DNA of 64,000 nt from JAEULH01 sp963789785 (GTDB taxonomy: Bacteria > Pseudomonadota > Alphaproteobacteria > Rhodospirillales > Defluviicoccaceae), in contig CAWBNC010000043.1 of NCBI GenBank assembly GCA_963789785.1, positions 124,001 to 188,000 on the forward strand, read 5' to 3'. The position numbers and the translations under genes were made by a program. The notes below the pieces were generated by a model. It saw only the letters and a list, made by a program, of their open reading frames with translations. It was not told the DNA's origin and searched no databases. Below, piece after piece: positions 40,742 through 49,131 of the stretch (position 1 is the stretch's first letter; the number at the start of each line of letters is the position of its first letter).

Positions 40742-40786
40742 ACCGGCGGTTCCTGTACGCGATTGCCGATTCCGATCATAGTTATG

Positions 40787-40801
40787 TACTCAGTCTGAGT
40801 A
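40787..40801. promoter_or_regulatory. 15-bp palindrome upstream of a lipoprotein gene
   Basis: TACTCAG-T-CTGAGTA is a perfect palindrome with one central base, followed by a further TTGAGTA. It lies 110 bases before the lipoprotein ATG at 40911. It looks like an operator for a dimeric regulator; which one is unknown. Confidence 0.45.
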
Positions 40802-40910
40802 TTGAGTATCGTACGTCGCTTCTGTTGTCGCTTTGGAAGCGGGCTGCAATGTTCGAGGCAGGCGACATCGCATCAACAAAAACGACGCGGGTTGATAAGG
40901 AGAGTCGATT

Positions 40911-41531
40911 ATGAAGACGACGAAGCGTGTTTTGACGGCGTCGGCCATAGGCCTTGTTGCGGCCGTCGGACTTGGCGCATGTTCCGGCGACAAGGCGGCA
41001 AAGGAACCGCATATGCGGGCGACCGAGGCGCCGCCGACCGTCATCGAGAAGAATCTCACGCGGATGACCGCGATGGTCGAGGCCATCGATCCGGCGAAGC
41101 GGATGGTGACCTTGCGCGGGTCGCAGGGGCAGACGGTGCCGATCAAGGTCAGCCCTGACGTCGATCTCAGCAAGGTCAAGAAGGGCGATTTTGTCGACAT
41201 CGCTTTCTACGATTCGGTGGCCGTGAACGTTGTCGCTCCCGGCGACGCCGTACCCGGCGTCACCGGCGCATCCGACGTCGCCCGCTCGCAGCCGGACCAG
41301 ATGCCGGGCCGGGCGGCGATGGATCAGGTCACGGTGACCTCGCGGGTGACCGCCATCGATCAGGCGGCGCATACGGTCACCGTTCAGGGGCCGCAGGGCG
41401 CGACCCGGACGGTGCAGGTGAGGAACCCCGAGCTGCAGCAGAAGATGAAGGGGCTGAAGGTCGGCGATCTCATCCAGCTGACCTACACCGAAGCCGTCGC
41501 CGCGCAGTTGCAGCCGCGCACCCGCCCGTAA
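40911..41531 (+). CDS. lipoprotein with a duplicated domain
   Basis: A 206-residue protein with a lipoprotein signal ending LGAC (Cys24). The mature part has two related units of about 65 residues. The first includes VEAIDPAKRMVTLRGSQGQT, the second VTAIDQAAHTVTVQGPQGAT, each followed by a KxGD turn and a hydrophobic strand. Each unit looks like a small beta-barrel of the DUF5666 type. Function unknown. AAGGAG precedes the ATG. A palindrome lies upstream and repeat copy B follows the stop. Confidence 0.7.
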   Translation: MKTTKRVLTASAIGLVAAVGLGACSGDKAAKEPHMRATEAPPTVIEKNLTRMTAMVEAIDPAKRMVTLRGSQGQTVPIKVSPDVDLSKVKKGDFVDIAFYDSVAVNVVAPGDAVPGVTGASDVARSQPDQMPGRAAMDQVTVTSRVTAIDQAAHTVTVQGPQGATRTVQVRNPELQQKMKGLKVGDLIQLTYTEAVAAQLQPRTRP

Positions 41532-41556
41532 AAGAGGCGTTTCGTCAGCAGCAGGA

Positions 41557-41660
41557 GATCAGCCTGCTTTCGGATGGAATCATCCGAAAGCAGAAAGCTG
41601 ATCGGTGACAGAAAGAACGAGCACCTCATCTGCGCCCATCCGGGCGTAGAGGCAGGCTCT
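41557..41660 (+). repeat. dispersed structured repeat, copy B
   Basis: The first hairpin has a perfect 12-bp stem, CTGCTTTCGGAT / ATCCGAAAGCAG, with a 6-base loop, inside an outer pair GATCAGC / GCTGATC. The second hairpin has TGCGCCC / GGGCGTA. It fills the gap between two convergent genes. Outer-stem bases differ from copy C in a paired, compensatory way. Confidence 0.8.
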
Positions 41661-41678
41661 GAAGGAAGCGGGCTCTGT

Positions 41679-42245
41679 TCAGCCCGCTTCCTCGCCGCGC
41701 CACTTGATCGAGCAGCCCATGCTGGCGTGTTGCTCGCGCGGTCCTTCGCCCGTCTCGGCGATCTGGACCATGGCCTCGAACAGCTCGCGCGGTGCGCCGC
41801 GCGGCGCCGGCGCGCGCTTCGACGCATCGAGCCGGCCGTGGTACTGCAGCTTGAGGTCGGCGTTGAAGCCGAAGAACTCCGGCGTGCAGACGGCTCCGTA
41901 GGCGCGGGCGACCTTCTGCGTCTCGTCGATGACGTAGGGGAACGGGAAATGGTGCTCCATGGCGAACCGCTTCATCGCTTCGGGCGCGTCCTCCGGATAG
42001 CGTTCGTAGTCGTTGGACATGACGGCGATCACCCCGATCCCCTTCTTCTGCAGATCGAAGGCGTCCCGGCCAATGCGATCGGCGACGGCGCGGACATAAG
42101 GGCAGTGGTTGCAGATGAACATCACCACCGTTCCGTACGGTCCCTTGACATCGTCGAGGGAGAACGGGTTGCCGTAGGCATCCTTGAGAGTGAACCTCGG
42201 CGCTTCCCAGCCGAAGTCGCAAAGGGGCGTCTCCACAGCGGCCAT
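41679..42245 (-). CDS. thioredoxin-like (AhpC/TSA-type) protein
   Basis: A 188-residue thioredoxin-fold protein. The active site region reads FICNHCPYVRAV, with a single peroxidatic-type cysteine after the first strand, and TPEFFGF follows the cis-proline loop. Family members of this type are annotated as thioredoxin-family redoxins; the reductant and substrate are not known. No signal peptide, so cytoplasmic. Monocistronic between two repeat copies. Confidence 0.8.
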   Translation of the reverse strand: MAAVETPLCDFGWEAPRFTLKDAYGNPFSLDDVKGPYGTVVMFICNHCPYVRAVADRIGRDAFDLQKKGIGVIAVMSNDYERYPEDAPEAMKRFAMEHHFPFPYVIDETQKVARAYGAVCTPEFFGFNADLKLQYHGRLDASKRAPAPRGAPRELFEAMVQIAETGEGPREQHASMGCSIKWRGEEAG

Positions 42246-42314
42246 TGCTCGTCATCCCTGGTTCCGCGAGCCGCGTGGCAGCGGGCCCGGCGTGCCTGAC
42301 AGATCGTAAGTCTA

Positions 42315-42415
42315 GATCAACCTGCTTTCGGATAGAATCATCCGAAAGCAGAAAGTTGATCGGTCACAAGAAGATCGAGCATCATATCCGCGCCCATCGG
42401 GGCGCAGGATGCTCT
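42315..42415 (+). repeat. dispersed structured repeat, copy C
   Basis: The best-preserved copy. Outer stem GATCAAC / GTTGATC, inner 12-bp stem CTGCTTTCGGAT / ATCCGAAAGCAG; second hairpin GAGCAT...GCGCCC-ATCG-GGGCGC...ATGCTC. It begins directly after TCTA, giving TCTAGATC. It lies between the start of the thioredoxin-like gene and the 3' end of the RTX gene. Confidence 0.8.
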
Positions 42416-42511
42416 TGCCGTCGTTTCACATCGCTGGAACAAGCGATGGCGGCCAGGTGCGTGGCGCGGAAGCGGGAGAGGGCATTCCGCCCCCTCCCGG
42501 AGATGACCCCG

Positions 42512-43810
42512 CTAAAGGATAAAGTCGCCGGCGATCCAGTCGCCCGGATCGGAATCGCCGTCCTTGACCAGGATTTCCAGTTCCGCCGTCGCCTTGTCGG
42601 CGTCCGTGTTGGCCTGGATCAGGGTGTCTGCGCCCGACTTGACCACGTGCACCTGCCCCGGCGCGGTGAACTTGGCCGTGCCGACGAATTTGAAGGCCTG
42701 GTTGCCGCCGGCCGTGGTGTTGGCGTCGATGGTCGAGAGGTCGATCCGGTCGCCAACGGCCTTGCCGACGCCAGCGAAGTCGAGGATCACGTCGCGAAGC
42801 GCGCCCTTCGAGTCGGTAACGGCGTCGTAGTCGAAGATGTCGTTGCCGGGCCCGCCGCTGAGATGGTCGAGACCCTCGCGACCCGAGAGCACGTCCGCGT
42901 CGGCCTCGCCGTAGAGCCAGTCGTTGCCGCTGCCGCCGCCGAGCTTGTCGTTGCCGGTCCCGCCATACATCGTGTCGTTGCCGGCCTGCCCGCCGAGCTC
43001 ATCGACCCCGGTCCCGCCGTACATCCGGTCGTTGCCGAACGAGCCGAAGATGCGGTCGTTGCCGTCGTCGCCGTAGAGGCTGTCGTTTCCGTCCCAGGTG
43101 TCCTTGTCGCCGCCGCCGCCATAGATCAGGTCGTTGCCGGTCCCGCCGTGGATGACATCGGCGTCTTCATTCCAGTCCCAGTTCTCGCCGAGGGGCTTGC
43201 CGTACAGCGTGTCGTTTCCAGCCCCGCCGTCGAGGATATCGTCGGCCTGGGTGCCGATGATCGTGTTGGCAAGGGCGTTTCCGGTGCCGTGATAACCGCG
43301 TGGGGCGTCGTCGTAGCCGTAATAGAGCTGCAGCCTTTCGACGTTGGCGGCGAGGGTGTAGTCGTCGCCCCAGCCGAGTACCGTGTCGTAGCCTTCGCCG
43401 GCCTTCTCGATCACCGCGTCGCTGTGTTGCTGCAGCTCGTAGGTGTCGTTGCCGGTGCCGCCATACAGAAAGTCCTTCGCCGCGCCGTAGTTCGGCCCCT
43501 CCGACCATGGGTAATAGTAGGTCGCCTCGAGCCGGTCGTTGCCGGCGTCGCCGTAGAGCCTGAACGTACCCTGCTCGATGTCGAGTGCAGGCCCGTCGAA
43601 GACCACGTAAAGCCGATCGTTGCCGGTTCCGCCGTGCAGGGTCGCGGTCCCCGTGAACGTGTGCGGGTCTTCGTCCGAGACGAATTCGAAGACCGTGTCG
43701 TTCCCGCCACCGCCGTCAAGGGTATCGCCGCCGCCGCCGCCATTGATCGTGTCGTTGCCGCCGCCGCCGTTGAACGTCTCGTTGGCCCACGTCCCCGTGT
43801 ATGTCCCCAT
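42512..43810 (-). CDS. RTX calcium-binding repeat protein
   Basis: A 432-residue protein made largely of glycine/aspartate nonapeptide repeats (for example GGTGNDRLY, GGAGNDTLYG, GGTGNDLIYG), which fold into a calcium-binding beta-roll. No N-terminal signal peptide is present; the C-terminal 100 residues (DRIDLSTIDAN onward) resemble the type I secretion region of such proteins. It is probably exported, but no type I secretion genes are in the window. No enzymatic domain is evident. GGAGAG precedes the ATG at 43810. Confidence 0.85.
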   Translation of the reverse strand: MGTYTGTWANETFNGGGGNDTINGGGGGDTLDGGGGNDTVFEFVSDEDPHTFTGTATLHGGTGNDRLYVVFDGPALDIEQGTFRLYGDAGNDRLEATYYYPWSEGPNYGAAKDFLYGGTGNDTYELQQHSDAVIEKAGEGYDTVLGWGDDYTLAANVERLQLYYGYDDAPRGYHGTGNALANTIIGTQADDILDGGAGNDTLYGKPLGENWDWNEDADVIHGGTGNDLIYGGGGDKDTWDGNDSLYGDDGNDRIFGSFGNDRMYGGTGVDELGGQAGNDTMYGGTGNDKLGGGSGNDWLYGEADADVLSGREGLDHLSGGPGNDIFDYDAVTDSKGALRDVILDFAGVGKAVGDRIDLSTIDANTTAGGNQAFKFVGTAKFTAPGQVHVVKSGADTLIQANTDADKATAELEILVKDGDSDPGDWIAGDFIL

Positions 43811-44036
43811 GGTACTCTCCACCAGATGCTAAGCGCGTGATTTCACACGGCCGGGCGAGGTTGCCCGCCGGGCATGCTTCCTATCCGGTAAAGCCCGATC
43901 CCCCTGCGCCGCGCCCCGCTTCTTCCAGAGCGGCAGTCACGGCAACCGACGCGAAGCGCCGTAATGCAATGCAACTGAATTGCGAGAAAATATACGCCGA
44001 AACGTGGCGGCGGTAAAGCGCCGCTGAATTTCCACC

Positions 44037-44076
44037 GTGGCGTTCAGTGGAAGCGCGTGGCACCTGTGGCGTTCAG
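44037..44076. repeat. 11-base direct repeat
   Basis: GTGGCGTTCAG occurs at 44037-44047 and 44066-44076, in the 297-base gap between the RTX gene start and the 3' end of the transglutaminase-like gene. Nothing else was recognised in that gap. Confidence 0.3.
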
Positions 44077-44107
44077 GACACTTCCTGTGTCGGTGGGCGC
44101 GCTCCGC

Positions 44108-44911
44108 CTACTGGCTGTCGGTCTGAAGAACCTTGACGCTGACCGACATCTCCTCGAGGCCGCCGCCCTTGCGCACCCCGCGAATCGGGCAGGCGCCGGC
44201 GTAGTCGAACCCGACCGCGAGACGGACGTAGGCGTCCGTCGCGCACTGGCTATTGGCGCAGTCGAAGGAGACCCAGCCCAGATCCTCGACGTACGCCTCC
44301 GCCCAGGCGTGGCTGGCGAGCGCGCCATCGTCGCTGTACAGATACCCGCTGACATAACGCGCGGGAATGCCTAGAACGCGTGTGCCGGCGATGAACAGAT
44401 GCGCATAGTCCTGGCAGACGCCGCGGCCGTGCGCCAAGGCTTCCGCCGCCGTGCTGTCGATATCGGTGAAGCCAGGGCAGTAATCGACGGTCTTGTGCAG
44501 CGTCCACATCATTGCGTGCAACCCGGCAACGATGCCCTCGTCGCGGACCCGCTCGAGCAGGGGCAGGATCAGCGCGCGGATCTCGTCGTCCACGTGGGTG
44601 TATGGGGTCGAACGCAGAAACATCCGCGGTGGCAGGCCATCGTCGGAAGGCAGCACGCCGCCGCTGTCGAACGTCTCGATCTCGCCGCGAACCAGAACAG
44701 GCACCTCGCTGTGGGCGCCGTTCTGGACCGCGACGTGAGCCGTGTTGCCGAAGCCGTCGATCCACCGGTGCATCTGCCCGGGCGTGCCGACCTGCCATGC
44801 GATCACGGCCTGGCAAAGGTCAGGCCGCGGCGTCAGCCGCAGGTACTGGATCGAATGCTGCGCCGGATTTGCGAACCGGTAGCATGTCTCGTGGTGAATG
44901 GTCAGTCTCAT
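44108..44911 (-). CDS. transglutaminase-like cysteine protein
   Basis: A 267-residue protein with an N-terminal transglutaminase-associated beta domain and the papain-like triad: Cys in GRGVCQDYAHLF, His in ASHAWAEAY, Asp in VSFDCAN. It probably acts as a peptidase or amide-forming enzyme. Its ATG overlaps the alpha-E gene stop by 4 bases. It is the third gene of an operon with a circularly permuted ATP-grasp protein, a set predicted from comparative genomics to make or modify a peptide. Confidence 0.9.
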   Translation of the reverse strand: MRLTIHHETCYRFANPAQHSIQYLRLTPRPDLCQAVIAWQVGTPGQMHRWIDGFGNTAHVAVQNGAHSEVPVLVRGEIETFDSGGVLPSDDGLPPRMFLRSTPYTHVDDEIRALILPLLERVRDEGIVAGLHAMMWTLHKTVDYCPGFTDIDSTAAEALAHGRGVCQDYAHLFIAGTRVLGIPARYVSGYLYSDDGALASHAWAEAYVEDLGWVSFDCANSQCATDAYVRLAVGFDYAGACPIRGVRKGGGLEEMSVSVKVLQTDSQ

Positions 44912-45846
44912 AGAACGAGCATGAACTCCTTTCCGATCAGCGAATGCAGCTCGTTGTTCCGGCCGACGAAAGCATTGAGGAAGCGGGGAAGCCCGGAACG
45001 AAGGATGCTGTCGATGCGATGTCGCTGCAGGCCGTCGTGGATCTGCGTCGCCAGCCGGGTGCAGGCCGCATTGCCGCGCATCTCGCGCAGGATGTCGTAC
45101 ATCTCTCCGGTGCATGCCGCCAGCGACCGCGGCATGTCCTGACGCAGGACGAGAAGCTCGGCGACGCGGCGCGGCTCGATGATTCCGGCGTACACCTCGC
45201 GGTAGGCCTTGAACGCACTGAACGCTCGCAACAGGGCGCCCCAGCGATAATAGTCCTCGGCGCCAAGCGGGCGGCCGCCGGTCGAGGGCGTTAGCATCTC
45301 CCACTTGATCGCGAGAAACCGCGCCGTGTTGTCGGCGCGCTCGATGAAGGTTCCGAGGCGCGAAAAGGTGAACGCATCGCCGCGGCGCATGGTCCCGTAG
45401 ATGGCGCCGCGAAACAGGTGCGAGCGCTCCTTGACCCAGTCGAAGAACTCGCGAAACCCCTGGTCGACCATCTTGCTGTAGGACAGGCTCTCCATTTCGA
45501 TGAAGGTCTGGTTGATGCCCTCCCAGACCTCCGTCGTAAGTTCCGGCCGCGTGGCCCGGGCGTTTTCGCGCGCCTGGCGGACCGCCGAGCGGATGCTGGC
45601 GGTATTGTCGGCGTCGAGGACCATGTACTGCAGCACGCTGCCCGGGGAAACCTCGCCGTAGCGCTCGAGAAAGGCCTCGCGATCGCCGGCCAGCCTGAGC
45701 GGCGCTTCCCACTGCTGGGCGTCATTGCCGCTGGCCACCGGCAGCAGCGACATGTGATAGGTGCTGGCGAGCAGACGCGCCATGTTCTCCGCGCGTTCGA
45801 CCGAGCGCGCCATCCAGTAGACGTTGTTGGCGGTGCGCCCGAGCAA
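44908..45846 (-). CDS. alpha-E domain protein (DUF403)
   Basis: A 312-residue, mostly alpha-helical protein of the alpha-E family. The N-terminus LGRTANNVYWMARSVERAEN is diagnostic. Biochemical function is not established; it always co-occurs with CP-ATP-grasp and transglutaminase genes. The start is TTG at 45846 with GGAGG 8 bases upstream, inside the end of the preceding gene. Confidence 0.9.
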   Translation of the reverse strand: MLGRTANNVYWMARSVERAENMARLLASTYHMSLLPVASGNDAQQWEAPLRLAGDREAFLERYGEVSPGSVLQYMVLDADNTASIRSAVRQARENARATRPELTTEVWEGINQTFIEMESLSYSKMVDQGFREFFDWVKERSHLFRGAIYGTMRRGDAFTFSRLGTFIERADNTARFLAIKWEMLTPSTGGRPLGAEDYYRWGALLRAFSAFKAYREVYAGIIEPRRVAELLVLRQDMPRSLAACTGEMYDILREMRGNAACTRLATQIHDGLQRHRIDSILRSGLPRFLNAFVGRNNELHSLIGKEFMLVL

Positions 45847-45849
45847 CGA

Positions 45850-47256
45850 TCAGGCCTCCAGAACCCAGGTGTCCTTCGTCCCGCCGCCCTGAGACGAATT
45901 GACCACCAGCGAGCCCTCGCGCAGCGCCACACGGGTCAGACCGCCGGGCACGACCGTTGTCGTCTCGCCCGTCAGCACGTACGGGCGCAGATCGACGTGG
46001 CGCGGAGCGACACCGGCATCGACGAGTGTCGGGCAGGTCGACAGGCTGAGGGTCGGCTGGGCGATGAAGTTGTCGGGATCGGCAAGGATCTTGTTGCGGA
46101 ACTCGAACCGCTGTTCGGCGGTGCTGGCCGGCCCGACCAGCATGCCGTAGCCGCCGGAACTGCCGACCTCCTTGATGACCAGCTCTTCGAGATGATCGAG
46201 GACGTAGCCGCGGTCGTCGGCGTCGGACAGGCGGAAGGTGGGCACGTTCTTGATGATCGGCTTCTCGCCGAGATAAAAATCGATCATGTCGGGGACAAAG
46301 CAGTAGATCGCCTTATCGTCGGCAACGCCGGTGCCGATGGCGTTGGCGAGCACGACCCGGCCGTTGCGGACGACGGACAGCAGGCCCGGGATCCCAAGGG
46401 TTGAAGCGGCGTCGAACGCTAGGGGATCGATGAAGTCATCGTCGATACGGCGATAGATGACGTCGACCCGTTTCGGCCCGTCGGTGGTGCGCATGTAGAC
46501 GAGGTTGTCCTCGACGAAGAGATCCTGCCCTTCGACCAGTTCGACCCCCATCTGCATGGCCAGAAACGCGTGCTCGAAGTAGGCGCTGTTGTAGAAACCG
46601 GGGGTCAGCACGACAACGGTCGGCTCGACCACGCCCGGAGGCGCCGATGACCGGAGCGTCCGCAGCAGGATCTCCGGATAGTGGTTGACCGGCGCCACCG
46701 GATGCGAAGCGAACAGTTCGGGAAACAGACGCATCATCGTCTCCCGGTTCTCAAGCATGTAGGAGACGCCGGACGGTACGCGGGCATTGTCTTCGAGGAC
46801 GTAGAACTCGGTCGCCGAGACCCGGACGACATCGATCCCGGCGATGTGAACATAAACGTTGCGCGGCAGATCCAGCCCGAGAACTTCAGGGCGGAAGCAG
46901 GGATTGTTCAGCACGAGATCGGCGGGGATGCGGCCGGCGCGAAGGATGTGCTGCTCGTGATAGACGTCGTCGAGAAAGGCGTTGATTGCGCGGACGCGCT
47001 GGCAGACGCCGGCGCCGACGATCTTCCATTCTTCCGCATCGAGGATGCGTGGGATGACGTCGAAAGGGATCAGCCGCTCGGCGCCCGCATCGTTGTTGTA
47101 GACGGCGAAGGTGATGCCGAGCCGCTTGAAGATGAGGTCGGCCTGCTGGTGCTTTTCGATCAGCCGCTCGATGGGGACGGTTTCGAGCCACCGGCCGTAC
47201 GCCTTGTAGGACGCTCGCACACCCTTCTCGGCCTCGCGCATCTCGTCGAACGCCAT
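45850..47256 (-). CDS. circularly permuted type 2 ATP-grasp protein
   Basis: A 468-residue DUF404/DUF407 protein. Motifs include EDNARVPSGVSYMLENR, the VVLTPGFYNSAYFEH block, and VIKEVGSSGGYGM with ATP-binding lysine and glycine loop. Such proteins are predicted peptide or amide ligases with a permuted ATP-grasp fold. The ATG at 47256 follows GAGGGG; an ATG at 47289 is alternative. It leads the operon with alpha-E and transglutaminase-like genes. Confidence 0.9.
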   Translation of the reverse strand: MAFDEMREAEKGVRASYKAYGRWLETVPIERLIEKHQQADLIFKRLGITFAVYNNDAGAERLIPFDVIPRILDAEEWKIVGAGVCQRVRAINAFLDDVYHEQHILRAGRIPADLVLNNPCFRPEVLGLDLPRNVYVHIAGIDVVRVSATEFYVLEDNARVPSGVSYMLENRETMMRLFPELFASHPVAPVNHYPEILLRTLRSSAPPGVVEPTVVVLTPGFYNSAYFEHAFLAMQMGVELVEGQDLFVEDNLVYMRTTDGPKRVDVIYRRIDDDFIDPLAFDAASTLGIPGLLSVVRNGRVVLANAIGTGVADDKAIYCFVPDMIDFYLGEKPIIKNVPTFRLSDADDRGYVLDHLEELVIKEVGSSGGYGMLVGPASTAEQRFEFRNKILADPDNFIAQPTLSLSTCPTLVDAGVAPRHVDLRPYVLTGETTTVVPGGLTRVALREGSLVVNSSQGGGTKDTWVLEA

Positions 47257-47446
47257 CGATCCCCTCGTCCCGCGACCGCTTCGGGCCATTTCTTTGTCAC
47301 TCGCGCCGTTGCCGAGCAAGGTTCATGCCAAGCAGTCGTCCGCCCGGCCGGGATCGGCGGCAGGCTGGGAACTGCCGGTAAACGCCCGTGGCCGCGGCCT
47401 GTGCGCCAAGCGGCATCGGCGCCTTTGGCCGCATTCGCGCCTCTCT

Positions 47447-47461
47447 GCCTAAATTTTAGGC
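47447..47461. promoter_or_regulatory. 15-bp palindrome upstream of the ATP-grasp operon
   Basis: GCCTAAA-T-TTTAGGC is a perfect palindrome. It lies about 190 bases before the ATP-grasp start and 47 bases after the thiSG stop, so it could be an operator or a short terminator hairpin for thiSG. It has no T-run. Confidence 0.35.
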
Positions 47462-47507
47462 AATCTCGGATAGCCAGGCCTGACGCCTCAGTCGGGTGCC
47501 GGCCGCC

Positions 47508-48515
47508 TCAGATCAGACCGGCCAAAGGCGACGACGGATCGGCGTAGCGCTTCTTCGCCATGCGCCCGGCGCGGTAGGCGAGCCGCCCGGAGAGCACCCC
47601 CAGCTTCATCGCCCGCGCCATCGCGACCGGATCCTTGGCCTCGGCAATGGCGGTGTTCAGCAGCACCCCATCGCAGCCAAGTTCCATGGCGATGGCCACG
47701 TCGGAGGCCGTGCCGACCCCGGCGTCGACCAGCACCGGCACGCGCGCCCGCTCGACGATCAGGCGAATGTTGATGGGGTTCTGGATGCCGAGACCTGAGC
47801 CGATCGGCGCCGCGAGCGGCATGATCGCGACGCAGCCCATCTCTTCGAGCCGTTTCGCGAAGATCAGATCGTCGCTGCAGTAGACCATGACCCTGAACCC
47901 GTCCGCGATCAGCGTCTCCGCCGCGGCCAGCGTCTCCGCCATGTTGGGGTAGAGGGTCTGCTGATCGCCGAGAACCTCAAGCTTGACCAGATCCCAGCCG
48001 CCGGCCTCGCGGGCGAGCCGCAGGGTGCGCACCGCGTCGTCCGCCGAGTAACAGCCGGCGGTGTTCGGCAGGTAGGTGTAGGTCTTCGGGTCGACGTAAT
48101 CGACCAGCATCGGCTTGTTGCGGTCGGTGACGTTGACGCGGCGGACGGCGACGGTGACGATCTCCGCGCCCGAGGCGGCGATCGCCCGAGCCGTCTCCTC
48201 GAAGTCGCGATACTTGCCGGTGCCGACGAGAAGCCTGGAGCGGTACGACCGTCCGGCGATGATCAGCGGATCTCCGCCGCCGGCTTCGACCTCGGCACCG
48301 GCGTCAGCGTCCGGCGCGCCACCGCCGATGAAATGGACGATCTCGACGCGATCGCCGTCGCCCAGCGCCGTCTCTCCGTAGCCGGATCGCGGCACGATTT
48401 CGAGGTTGCGCTCGACCGCAACCTTCCGCGGATCGAGGCCGATATCGCTGAGGAGCTGCTCGATCGTCAGCGACGCAACGACGAGCTTGTCCTCGCCGTT
48501 GATGGTTACACGCAT
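47508..48515 (-). CDS. thiSG: ThiS-ThiG fusion, thiazole synthase
   Basis: A 335-residue fusion. Residues 1-66 are ThiS, the sulfur carrier, ending in VHFIGGG with the diglycine that would be thiocarboxylated. Residues from about 82 are ThiG, with RSRLLVGTGKY, the lysine in VKLEVLGD and PIGSGLGIQNP, which assembles the thiazole phosphate of thiamine. In the fusion the ThiS diglycine is followed by more protein, which must be addressed for normal chemistry. No TPP riboswitch is seen upstream. It is divergent from aroQ. Confidence 0.9.
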   Translation of the reverse strand: MRVTINGEDKLVVASLTIEQLLSDIGLDPRKVAVERNLEIVPRSGYGETALGDGDRVEIVHFIGGGAPDADAGAEVEAGGGDPLIIAGRSYRSRLLVGTGKYRDFEETARAIAASGAEIVTVAVRRVNVTDRNKPMLVDYVDPKTYTYLPNTAGCYSADDAVRTLRLAREAGGWDLVKLEVLGDQQTLYPNMAETLAAAETLIADGFRVMVYCSDDLIFAKRLEEMGCVAIMPLAAPIGSGLGIQNPINIRLIVERARVPVLVDAGVGTASDVAIAMELGCDGVLLNTAIAEAKDPVAMARAMKLGVLSGRLAYRAGRMAKKRYADPSSPLAGLI

Positions 48516-48668
48516 CTGCGTCAAAGCGCTGTCCTGCCTGGCATCTCTAATTACGGCGCGAGCCTTCGTACCCGCCCGCGAGCCGCTAACATAATCCAAA
48601 GCCGACGTTACACAAGAACCGGGCCGTGGTATAAGCGCGGCCTTTGCACCAACCTCCGCCGCGGGCTG

Positions 48669-49115
48669 ATGACTGCGCGTATCCTCGTCCTCAACGGGCC
48701 CAATCTCAATCTCCTCGGCAGCCGCGAGCCGCACATCTACGGCCGCGAAACGTTGGCCGACATCGAGGCGGCATGTCGGCTCCGCGGCGCGGCGCTCGGG
48801 CTTGAGGTCGACTTCCGCCAGAGCAACAGCGAAGGCGAGTTGGTCGGCTGGATCCAGGAGGCTCGCGACCGGACCGTGGCGATCATCATCAATGCCGGCG
48901 CCTACTCCCACACATCGATCGCCATCCTCGATGCGCTGCTCGCCGTCGACATCCCCGTCTTCGAGGTGCACCTGTCGAACATTTTTCGCCGCGAGGAGTT
49001 CCGCCACGTATCCTACGTGTCCCGGGCGGCGCAGGGGGTTATCTGCGGTCTGGGTGCGGCCGGCTACCAGATGGCGCTCGAAGCGGCGGCGCAAACGCGA
49101 TCCGGCGCGGCGTGA
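48669..49115 (+). CDS. aroQ: type II 3-dehydroquinate dehydratase
   Basis: A 148-residue dodecameric enzyme of the shikimate pathway. The N-terminal NGPNLNLLGSREPHIYG holds the catalytic tyrosine; INAGAYSHTSIA and EVHLSNIFRREEFR complete the active site. It is followed by accB, a gene order common in alphaproteobacteria. Confidence 0.96.
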   Translation: MTARILVLNGPNLNLLGSREPHIYGRETLADIEAACRLRGAALGLEVDFRQSNSEGELVGWIQEARDRTVAIIINAGAYSHTSIAILDALLAVDIPVFEVHLSNIFRREEFRHVSYVSRAAQGVICGLGAAGYQMALEAAAQTRSGAA

Positions 49116-49131
49116 TGGGGGGACGCAGAGC

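Noticed and set aside
42840..43770. Possible CRISPR-like regular repeats
   Set aside because: The periodicity is the 27-base coding unit of RTX nonapeptides, with codon variation and no constant repeat or spacer.
42245..43840. Plus-strand open frame of 531 codons across the RTX gene
   Set aside because: Its Val/Ala/Asp repeats are the mirror of the RTX glycine/aspartate repeats on the minus strand.
48516..48668. Possible TPP riboswitch before thiSG
   Set aside because: The minus-strand leader lacks the CTGAGA core and pairing elements of the THI box.
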